Below, in pieces: positions 50,101 through 62,100 of a stretch of 64,000 nt of DNA (position 1 is its first letter; every line of letters starts with the position of its first letter). Under the pieces are notes generated by a model, which was given only the letters and a program-made list of their open reading frames with translations, did not search any database and was not told where the DNA came from. This stretch comes from Siphonodentalium dalli (taxonomy: Eukaryota; Mollusca; Scaphopoda; Gadilida; Siphonodentaliidae). Position numbers and translations under genes: made by a program. The stretch lies in the NCBI GenBank assembly GCA_032622095.1, contig CP136061.1:39437797-39501796 (forward strand). Reading direction: 5' to 3'.

Positions 50101-53100
50101 CCTGTTCTATTGTGTGTATAACACCCATTTTATAAACTTCATCTTTACACCCTACTGTGGGTATACAGCTTCTTACTGTGGGTATAAATTTCAACTGTGG
50201 GTGTAAGTAAAATAGTCCCTATGTCACATTCATTTGAAATTGGAAGTTGTCATGATATCAATTACATATGAGGAAAATTGCTTGAATTTCAACCAAATGT
50301 AGCTTGCTAGTGCTATATTAACTAGGAAACATATGAATGATAATTCCAAGTGACTGATCGCTCAGAAACAGGATGACGTCATGACATTAATGTAAGCATC
50401 ACTACGCATCAAAACCACAATTACACTCGTGGTGAAAATTTGGTATTCTCGGCTACTATGGGTGTATTCTATATATATACATTTTGTTCAATGCAATTTG
50501 GTATTGAGAGTATGATTGTTGGCATTCGTCAAATATTTGCCAGGCCGCCAAATATTCCAGGTAGTGAAAAATGATAGATTTCAAAAATCAATATCTGATA
50601 ACTCTGAGCTTTGTTGGGTGGGTTCCTTGACTCGAAACAAATATTTTTTACCCCCGAGGCAAAGAAATAATAATTTAGGAGCGTTAACCCTTTACCCAAC
50701 AAACCGGCCAAAACCTGCCAAATAAAGCTTCAACCGCCTAAAATATCTTCGGTCTGTCTCAATAGAACCATACAAATATGGATATCATTGGAACCGCCTC
50801 CTTGACCACATTGTGATAGTTACAGTTATGCCCTGTGCCAATGCATTCTCTTATATATGCGAGTCGACCATAGGTCGCCTCGCATATATAAGAGAATGCA
50901 TTGGCCTAAAAAAAAAGAAATTAACACTTTTTACCATTTTTTCTTACATTCTTTAACAATTTTATAATTTTTAATGTGTTAAGCCAATGCATTCTCTTAT
51001 ATATGCGAGGCGACCTATGGTCGACTCGCATATATAAGAGAATGCATTGGCACATGGCCCTTCTGTTGGGTAAAGGGTTAAATCAGACAATCCATCTTTA
51101 ACAGCAACACGACCTTGATAACCAGACACCTTTTATTTGGTATAAACCAGACACCTTTTATTTGGTATAAACCAGACACCTTTTATTTGGTATATGATAA
51201 CCAGACACCTTTTATTTGGTATATGATAACCAGACACCTTTTATTTGGTATAAACCAGACACCTTTTATTTGGTATACCGGTATTCCTATTGTAATTTTT
51301 CAAAAAATACATTGTTGAAACAAACCTTCTCCAGTTGATGTTTCTCCAAATGGGTTGATCTCAACTTGCGTGGCATCAACTTTCATGAATAGTTCATAAA
51401 GTTTCTTTATCTCTTGTGCTGCCTGAGGAATAAATCAGTAGTATATTTACATAGTCCGCCTGTGTTACACTAAATCAGTAGTATATTTACATAGTCCGCC
51501 TGTGTTACACTAAATCAGTAGTATATTTACATAGTCCGCCTGTGTTACACTAAATCAGTAGTATATTTACATAGTCCGCCTGTGTTACACTAAATCAGTA
51601 GTATATTTACATAGTCCGCCTGTGTTACACTAAATCAGTAGTATATTTACATAGTCCGCCTGTGTTACACTAAATCAGTAGTATATTTACATAGTCCGCC
51701 TGTGTTACACTAAATCAGTAGTATATTTACATAGTCCGCCTGTGTTACACTAAATCAGTAGTATATTTACATAGTCCGCCTGTGTTACACTAAATCAGTA
51801 GTATATTTACATAGTCCGCCTGTGTTACACTAAATCAGTAGTATATTTACATAGTCCGCCTGTGTTACACTAAATCAGTAGTATATTTACATAGTCCGCC
51901 TGTGTTACACTAAATCAGTAGTATATTTACATAGTCCGCCTGTGTTACACTAAATCAGTAGTATATTTACATAGTCCGCCTGTGTTACACTAAATCAGTA
52001 GTATATTTACATAGTCCGCCTGTGTTACACTAAATCAGTAGTATATTTACATAGTCCGCCTGTGTTACACTAAATCAGTAGTATATTTACATAGTCCGCC
52101 TGTGTTACACTAAATCAGTAGTATATTTACATAGTCCACCTGTGTTACACTAAATCAGTAGTATATTTACATAGTCCACCTGTGTTACACTAAATCAGTA
52201 GTATATTTACATAGTCCGCCTGTGTTACACTAAATCAGTAGTATATTTACATAGTCCGCCTGTGTTACACTAAATCAGTAGTATATTTACATAGTCCGCC
52301 TGTGTTACACTAAATCCTCTTCGGTGATTGGTCAACTTCCAATTGGCTCACCTGTTTCATACCCCAATAACACACAGACCGTAACCCCAGCACGACGTCA
52401 CAAATTGTTGATCTAATTTGACCTAATCACTAAAAGACGTCAGCAGAATAATTGTTGCTAAGTGCTTGGAAATCTTATGTTGGGATGACTTAATGTGCTG
52501 TGTGGGCTAGTATCAAATTCTCAGCTTTTTTTATGGGAATAAATCTTCAAAAATCTATATAAATATAAGAAATTAATGGTGGGCATGTGTGTTATTAGGA
52601 GATACAGTGCTTTGTTCGTTTGAGGCACTTATTGAGAACCGCTTTGGGGTTCACATAATGTGCCCTAATGGCCACAGCACCTTATCCCCCAATAACACAT
52701 ACCCCCACTACATTCATTTCTTAAATAAAAGAGATAATACCACAATTGATACACATATTGACTCTTTTCATGAAATGACAAGAATGAAATCAGATTCAAC
52801 CCTGTTAACCCTTTGAACCCGAGCGGCCGGAAAACCAGCGTGAACCTCCAAATACCCCAGCGGCCGGTATACCGGCCGCTGAACCGTCGAGTATACCGAC
52901 CGCCACGTGTGTATTGTTTACAAGCATTGTCGCGGTCGTCTGCTTCTCCAATAATTATGTTTTTGTTTGTGTCTTGTTGCTATTGAGAAATTTGAGTTTA
53001 AACACACAACATCATGAATTATGAAGACTAAAACATTTTCGGTAGACGAGGTGGTCTGGCAAATTTTGGAATCGGACACGGAAGATTTAGATCTATGATG

Positions 53101-56100
53101 ACTACGACAGAAATGTTGTGAGTTAGAATGGGAAAATGAAAGCACAGTGACACTGGAAGAGATTCAGACGTCAGTCGCTCTAGCAGCGGGTGGCGTTGTT
53201 TCAAGTACCGATACGACAAGAGGTCAATGTATGTGACAGTTGAGGTGTTGTGGATGTGGGCGGAGCTTATGTCGAGGTAGGGGGAGTGGCAATGGGCGTG
53301 GCTTCATACCTACAATTAATCAAGGTGATCATAATGTCCATACCCGGAAAAGGGACAAAAATCATTTATTGAACGTACCTTTACACCGAAAGAGAAGCCG
53401 GGACCAAAGAATGTACAAACTTCAATAAGTGTGGACAGTTCACCCCTTGATTACTTAAATTTAATATATTTACAATACTCTGTGGTCCATGTGGAACATA
53501 CCTGTAAAGTTTCAGACCCGTGGCACCACTTAATCATAACCAACACATGTGCCTAGGAAATGTCTAAATTGGGGCATAATAAAATTCAATGCTCAGTGCA
53601 ATGGTGTCATTGGATCATTTGATGTATTAGCTTAGCAATCGTTTCTACCCTTAAACAAAAGTTAGGTTCACCCATCTGACCAGATATATATCAAATTTCG
53701 CAATGGGGCATTGGCTGCATCGAAAACGCCATTTCCTAGGGATGAAATACGTCGATAAAAGCTATAATTGCATTTTAATTTCAATTTCGGGTAGTTGCAT
53801 AGCACCCGTTGCCAGGTAGTGATCGTGTGACAATGTATCTCGATCGTAAAATACTCAGTTGTCCATGGGGAACGTACATGTCAAGTTTCAGACATGTGAC
53901 ACCACTTTATCATAACCAATACATTGCGCCTAAACACAGTCTACAATAAATAAAAAATAACCCTGGGAGCCCAGGGTCATGGTGTCGATCGTTGTGGGGA
54001 GCCAGGGTTCAAAGGGTTAAATAGTGTAAGCTGAGCTGAAGGGGCCTCCGTGGCTCAATCGGTTAAGGTACAACTCCAAGCCATTTCGACCTCCAGCGCT
54101 GGTGATAAGGGTTCATGTTTCCATCATGGACTTTGTAACTCAAAATCTGGTGCAGTTGCCAATTACTCGCAGGTGGTTTGTGCACATGGTCAACGAGTTT
54201 ATCAGCCATTGAAATCACTGTTAGATTAGGCGTAAGTGTGTGGATTTCCTCCAACACTAAAACTGGCAATGTCATGATATGGCCTTAGTTGCTGAAAGTG
54301 ACATTAAGCCCCAATCAATCAATCAGCTCAGCTGAGATAACAACAAGGACAAAAATAACTTCCTTTGGAATTTTTATACCTGAGGCAAATTTCAGAAGCT
54401 GTCATAATATAGAGCAGAATTTAACCAAATTGAAACACAATAGATTGACTTTAAAAAATATTTTTTTTATACAGTACTTAATCCACAAAAAAGCTCAAGG
54501 ACACTCTATACATATTAATACTCACTCTTGACCATAGGACATTATCATTATAATATCACTGTCATTATCCATCGTCTAAGTAAGATGCAATCCGAGATGA
54601 AAAGTGCATGCATGTGCATCAGGATTATCATACTGCCCATAAAACAATTTGAGATTATAAAATGACTGCATATCTTTTATTGCTGGCTATTTCGCTTTAC
54701 TGCCATTTTATTGGCTTGTTCATCTGTCATTCCCACAATCGTGTCAATTTGAAATCATGATATGATATCTAACACTAACCTGTGATTGTTTACTGCCCGT
54801 GAAGCCGAGGTTGGCAGCCATTTTGTACACTAACCTGTGATTGTTTACTGCCGGTGAAGCAGAGGTTGGCAGCCATTTTGTTGGCTTGGTATGATATCTA
54901 ACACTAACCTGTGATTGTTTACTGCCCGTGAAGCCGAGGTTGGCAGCCATTTTGTTGGCTTGGTATTACTATCTAACACTAACCCGTGATTGTTTACTGC
55001 CCGTGAAGCCGAGGTTGGCAGCCATTTTGTTGGCTTGGTCATCGGTCATCCCTATCATTATGTCAATACCCTCCTGAAAAAAGAGACGCGAATATCATCA
55101 TCGAATAAATGACATTTTTTCGATTATCAGTCTCATTGTTACAAATTTGTCGAAATAAGTAATATACATAGTTGGAAGCTCTTTAAATTTTCTCAATGTC
55201 AAAGCTCTAATAGCTTTTCAGATTTATTATATAATTGGACTTATTAATTGTGCTTCAGTACAATTAATTGCGCTTAAGTGCAATTTGTTATACACATATG
55301 TAAATCAATTGCACTTAAGTGCAATTCATTTAATATTATGAGGACAGCCATTAAAAACTCTGAAATTTCAAATGCGATTAAGCACAATAGAATTTCGCTT
55401 AAGTGCAATTATTGATCACCAGAAACATAACCCCCTTAATAAACCGGCAAACCTGATTATGAACGTCATTTGATCATCGAGGGGTTTTTATGGCTATTGT
55501 ACTTAAGCGCAATTGGTAGAGATGTAAGTGATTGCACTTAAGTGCAATTGAATTGCGTTTAAACGTAATTGAATAGCGCTTAAACGTAATTGAATTGCAC
55601 TCAAGTCCAATTATTAATAAATGTGAAAACGGCCTCCCATACCACTAAATTTGGCTCCTATGAAATTGACAGCAACAGTTAAAACCCTTCCATAAGTTGT
55701 GTGACCTGTGCGGATTTGCTAACTTGACACACATAGGGCACAATGAGCACTTGCCGAAATGGTGAGGCTCAAGCAAATCAAGCAATTTTCCAACCACCAA
55801 ACAAGAAGCTTACTCTTAGTTGGCAGCTATTGTATTCACAAGAAACAATATTTTTTTAAATAAGTAAAATATATATCTCCTAGAAGTATCTTGTCCACTG
55901 AACTATATGGTATATTCCCAATTTAACTAGGAAGGGTTAACAACCCCCGAGTTGAAAACGGTACGAAAATTCTATGGTACATTTTACCATGGTTCATATA
56001 TTTTACTTATTTTGAAAAATATTGTATCTCTGTCAAAGTTATCTTGCCCACTGAACTGTATGGTAAAATATAGAATTTTCTGGCAGGTGGAGGCCACGAG

Positions 56101-59100
56101 GAAAAATAAACACCGCTATGCACCTCAATCAAAGAACTGGATTGACCTGATAACCTACAATACATGTATATACAATATCACCATAAGCCAATGTATGTAA
56201 TTACACCAGAAGACTAATACATGTTGACCAACTACCAGAGGCCCAAACTAAACAAATAGTGGTGACTTGGATTGAAGATCCTGCAAATAAAGTAGATAGT
56301 TTCAGAAAGACATGAAGACGGAGATGACCTCCCCTTCGGAGCTTAGAGCCATTAATGTATCAGCTGAGTACTTGCTGGACAAGGAATGTGCAACACCCCC
56401 CCCCCCCCCCATCAATCAAGGGGATTGCGAAATAATGCACTTAACGGGCTAACCCATGTGTAGACAAGGACAATAATGAAAAAACACAGTTTTATAAGAG
56501 GCATGAAGAAACAACCAGAGGTAAAAGCCTCAAATTATAAAGTAGACCCCCATAAAAACAATAGAACCAATCTCAAAGTCAATTCTTGAGGGGGCAGTGT
56601 CCTAGTACGAGATCTAGCCTGATGAAAAAACAGCTGCAAGCTCAAAAAGGGCCCAGACACCGACTAATCCATGATATGCCATTGTCTATAAGGATTGAGA
56701 TATCATTGACTGATAATCTGTACTAGTGACCGGGAAGAGATTCTCGCCGAAATAGTTGATTGCACCGACCCTGTAAAATAGCCGGAAGAAAGTCGAATGG
56801 ATATTATATTGACATACTCCTACATATAGTGACCCATACATGTAATTTGGAACAAAAAGAAAATTTGTAGGAAACCTAGAGCCCCTTTGATGACAGAGCA
56901 CACTACAATACTGTTTTTCGGAAAGCACCAGAAGAATCAAATGTGCCGAGATGACTCACTAATGAAGATTCAAATAGGGCCGTGTAGTATAAGCGGTTAC
57001 TAGAAAGAAAATGCTGCGGTTTTAGCTCAACCAAAAAGTCCTATGGAATAGACCTATGTCTTGTTATATATGCCATAGTTGAACTGAGATGGTAAAGGAT
57101 CTACATAAACCTTAAAATAGTTCAATATTGAACCAACAATTACAGTCTCCATTAGTATTTTGCAAAGAGGGACGGGTGCGAATTTCAAGGATGGGTGCGA
57201 ATTTCGGCACCCGTGAATTGAAAATTATGAGTGCGTACGGGTGCGAGAGCAATCACTCCCGTCTCATGGGAAGGACTGAAATATTATTAACTACGAAACT
57301 GAATATATTTTAGTTAGAATTGAATGCAACCTGCAGATAAAAATATGCGGATGCACCCTCATAAAATATATAACCCACTTGTACCATATTTACAAGATAT
57401 TTTGTATACCTATATATGGGTATTTGTCAGCCATACTAGTAGGTGGTATTAAAATCAATAATATTAACGGTCGCGATTCATATAGTGACCCAGTGTATCA
57501 TTACCGCCCTTAGTGATCTGACTGACCCATCATCCAAAGATTATTTCTGAAGACTATCGACACAGGCGACACTCTATTCCAGCAATGACCATGACCTCGC
57601 AGGAGCTGGATGGCAAATTGAAAGAAGTAACAACCTATAAGCAAGGAGTTGAACTCTGCACAAACCGAGAACCATAAAACATTTGAATACTTCTCAGCTG
57701 GTTCAATCCCATGGCGCCAAGTTTGCAGTCCGATGGCATAACCACTCGGTTACGGCGACGCTTGTCTGCATCAGAGAACCCCGAACAACTATCTAAGCTC
57801 CCTCATGAGCGCATGTATGGGTGACCCCAAAGGAATGTCCAAAGCCTTTTCACCTCGGGGTGGAGCTACAGCTCGTTCCGATCCCGATCTCGATCCGTCC
57901 GAACTGGCGATGGGTTGTTAGTTGGGGGCAGGGTCCGAAGCATGCCTCCTACTCGAACGGCATCAGCGAACAAATTCTTTATGCATTAGGATTCAAACCC
58001 GTAGGTACTGGCTGCTGTTGATCAGAAGGCGGCCAGTGACTAGAATTCCAGGCCCACGGACATGGAGTTGGCCAACAAGGAGAAAGCATGCTTGGGAATT
58101 TCGGCCCCAGCCCAAGCCCAGCAGGGACCGAAGGCATATAGGATGATAATAGGGACAGGGCGAACCCCCAGCGGTGCTAACCCCGAGATGGTGACTTGTA
58201 GCGATGGACGGCGTGGTTCAAATGTTAGATGAGAAGCCACGGCCGACCCGAGCGATAGAGATTGACGTCCCGTACGATAGTCCAAGGAGCCCACTATTGG
58301 TGGATGGATGGGGTGCCCCTCCAGATCCTTGTTTGAGGTAACTATCGCCCCGAGTTGCTAAGCCAAAGAGGGGACCACTATTCTCTAGTGTCCTGGTCTC
58401 AGAGGCAGCGGGACCCTCGAAACGAGGAGAAAAGTTTCTCTAGGGGAGCTACAGGGAAGGAGATCTTCTGTACCTGGTCTTACATCGTGTAGCAGTTCTT
58501 GTCCTGAGAAGTTATTTAGTGTGATTGCACTGTCAACACCAGTTAAGTCTTTTTTGACAATTGCTAAAAATCAAAAATACACCTGTTGTTTTTGTGTCAT
58601 GTTGATAAGCACCTTGGCTGTGGCAACTAACGGCAATAAGCTAATCAATTGTGACTGTCGAATAACCTTGATTTGCATGAAATAATTTTTTTTTTTTAAC
58701 ACAATATTATTAAGTTGAAAAATTGTTAACAAGTGCAAATTTATTTTACAATCCTATTTCACAAGATTTAAATACTGCTTCTGTCAGTTGTACACCAGAC
58801 TACGATTGTCATAGTCTAAATAAATATAAGAACTACCAACTTAACAAAGCCTTCCAATGGCCGAAACTCGAAATAAGTCACCTAATTTCGTGATACCGTT
58901 GTAGAGGCCGGCCACGTGGCACTCGCCCAAACCATAGAATGAATCGCACCTGTATGAAATAGATTCTTGATATAAAGAAACGATAAGCGTCTTTTGTCAT
59001 ATCCAAATGTGCATCTTTTAATCTGCCTTTCGGCGACAAATCTTCTTAGACACCATTTTTGTTTTATCGGCTGTTTAAAAATACGGAAAACTAAATTTCG

Positions 59101-62100
59101 TTAAAACGAAACGAGTTATCCGAACTGATAAAGCCGATATTAAAACGCTATAACAATGCGAGTCCGCTCGAGTAGTCTTTGTGTCAATTGCACACAATCA
59201 ATAATAACCAAAGGAAATAATGCTTTTTTGTACAATACAAAAACAAAACTGTCTTTTGTAGACATGTAATACAAAAAAAAACTGTCAGCACTTAGCTTCA
59301 ATTTTAGGAGATGTTACTCCAGCTAGCCAACTAGGAAAATAGAGTGTGAGTCAATCTGGCGATTGGTTTTGGTGGAATGGGAGATCACGAGGCCGGATAT
59401 TACAGGTCATCATGAACCATGATAAAATGTACCATAGAATTTTCGTACCGTTTTCAACTCCGGGGTTGTTAACCCTTCCTAGTTAAATTGGAAATATACC
59501 ATATAGTTCAGTGGACAAGATAACTTTGACGGAAATATAAATTTTGTTGTTTGCTATAAAGAATATACAAGGAGTGTTCAATATACTGGATCTCATTTAA
59601 CATGGTCAAGGGAGGTAACACTAATGAAGTAATCATATTTACACTAAATCGGGTGTCAGATTGAGCATTAATAGCGTCCATTTCCAATGTTATTTTCGTA
59701 GCTTGTTGCAAGTTGCGTCTACACAATATGGAAGCAAGTAGGGCTCTGTGGGACGTCAGGTGATGTAATTTGACCAAACAACATCCTGCATTCATGTTCC
59801 ACAGAGCAACAAATACATGTGTAAATATACGGTAATGTAATTAAAACATCCACTGCTGACATTCTAGGTGTATGCATAATTTGTATGTGTCAAAAGCAGT
59901 CTTGAAAGATATTTAATAGTTCTGCAGAGTTTACACTGACTTTGAATATGGCCTCGGGATTATTCTCTGCCACCTCCTCGATATCCATTCCTCCAAATGG
60001 ACTGCCCACCATTACTGGTCCTGCATATCCTCGGTCCATCAGGATTGCAAAATACGTCTCCCTCGTGATGTCCAAAGCTTCTGCAACCATCACCTGTGGA
60101 ACAGAGAAAAAAAATGTAATTTACCTTGGTGTATTATTTGCTAACTACTTAAATTAAAGATCATGTTTGATGCAACAATGAACAAGAGCCGAAACACTTT
60201 ATCTCGGCACATCAGATTCAGCTAATCAATATTTTCTGATGATAAACATATAGGCGGACAGCCCAGAAACATAATATGCACAGATTTTAAAAGTGACATA
60301 TAAAAAAAATGTGTTTCCTTCTGGAATTTGGAATAAAAGTTATAATTTCTCAAATAGCAGTAAATAAGGGATGTTCCATCAAATCAACTTATCCAATTTT
60401 TTTAAAGTCACATACACGCCAAAACCCAAATAGAAGATTACGATGTCTAGTCAGTAAAGGAGGGGAGAAAAGAAGATGGTTAATAGGTACCTTGGAAACC
60501 ATAACACCTTCTTTTGAAGTCTGTTTAGTGACCAGTTTATGTCCAAGCATCTTCTCGACATAAGATTTCACTTCATCAGGGCTGTAATAGATGAAACAAG
60601 TTATATTTACACATTGTGTGTGGCATGTGGGTGTCAATATCATATTCAACATAAAGTCAATGGGTCACTTCATTGTATGTCAACAATCAACAAAAAGTCA
60701 ATGGGTCACACATTGTCAGTACAAAACCGTACAACAAAATCATTTGTTAGGCAAAAAAAAAAAAAAAAAATTCAAATCAATGAGGGAGGGAGGGTTTTAT
60801 TTTTACTTTTTTTCTGCGCATAGTAAGCATGGACAAAGATACCTTCCTCTGTCTAGTAATAACCAGAAAGGTAGAGGGAACTGTTATGCATATAAACTCA
60901 TTTAGTCTTATATAAAAATGACATTGTACTACCAGTGTATGACTGGGATTACCTAACAATATATAATGCCCCTGACATTAACTACTGTTATTGTTGTCTA
61001 AAACCTGATACCTCCCCATTCTAATATGTGATCCTGAATTTAGTCCTGTGCCTTTCAATTGTATAAAGTTACAATTAGTGTAAGTTGTTCACAATGACTA
61101 ATTGTAAGAAGAGCATGAGGATCAGCTAATCATTTTCAGAAAAAGGACAAAAAGAGTTGTTAATTTACTATCAAAATGCAAAAGATAAGTGGAAGAACCT
61201 GTCTAGCAAATCACGGTTAATTAGATCTGTTTCGTAGAATAAGGTAACCAGATTTCCATTATTTGACTGTCTGCTGAGTATGAAGTAATGTTACAGATGA
61301 CAGATAATGTGTGAGATTATTATGGTAATCCAATAATATGCATGCATAGACTAATTAGAATACCACATTATACACATGTTTGCATGCAGAAATCAAATTT
61401 ACATATATCGCATCCGTGTGATCGCTGGTGGGCCTCACCAAGGAATATCTCACATGTGTGAGGTTATTAATGACAATATTCGCTATGTATAGTATGCTTC
61501 GATAATTTAGACGATGCACATGTTTGATGCACTAAACAGATGTGTGTATCCATCACCAGTATAGCCGTTGATTGATGGGCGTCACTAAGGAATAATATGT
61601 GATGTGTATAAATAAATCATAGGCCCTACCTATTGTTTTCCAATATAACGCTGATATGACGTGTTAAACGCTTATTCTTTCACGCAAATAAATCTGACTA
61701 AGAAAATCTGTTCAATGATAGCACAGTCCTTTACAAAACGTTCCTACAACCATGCATGCAACCCCATCTGCACTGGACAACCAGCTCATTATCAAGTATA
61801 TCATGCTACACCAAAATACTCAATCGTGTTGCTAAATGCCGATACATTGTGAAAAAATATGTGCCAAAATTAGGACCCCGGGCTGTTTCTGCAGCCTATT
61901 TCTGCCTCAATGCTTCAACGAAATATACACAATTGTATCGAATTCAACCCGGCAAATATCGAGGTGTTGAGCGAATGTAACTGCTACTATACCAACCGTT
62001 CCATTCTGTCAAAATTAATTTATAACCGTATTTTTCTCTTTTTCGTAACCAGAAATTGCAACATAAAAATAAAGATGCGCGGTTGTATCATCGTAGAAGC

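Larger units (their letters stand above)
55887..59522. mobile_element. 3.6-kb segment bounded by 111-bp inverted repeats
   Basis: Left arm 55887-55997 and right arm 59412-59522 are inverted near-identical copies (tcttgtccactgaactatat, aactaggaagggttaacaac, cggtacgaaaattctatggt). A second partial copy of the outer arm is at about 56032-56070. The inside is unlike the surrounding intron and includes a poly-C run (about 56396-56409) and a GC-rich block. No transposase frame found. Could be a large non-autonomous transposon. Confidence 0.6.

Noticed and set aside
51431-52316. Perfect 40-bp repeats that resemble a CRISPR array
   Set aside because: There are no unique spacers. The whole 40-bp unit is repeated head to tail in a eukaryotic intron, so it is a minisatellite.
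54744-55042. Minus-strand frames with repeated [12 protein letters not shown] and [14 protein letters not shown] peptides, as a separate repeat protein
   Set aside because: They arise from the tandem copies of the exon d edge read in several frames. Only the splice-bounded exon is coding.
57690-57767. Possible functional tRNA-Ser gene
   Set aside because: D-arm and anticodon arm are suggestive, but the acceptor stem and T-arm do not pair properly. Better seen as a SINE head.
60389-60652. Separate 87-codon minus-strand gene
   Set aside because: Only the central part (SUCLG2 exon b) is coding. The two ends are intron read-through.
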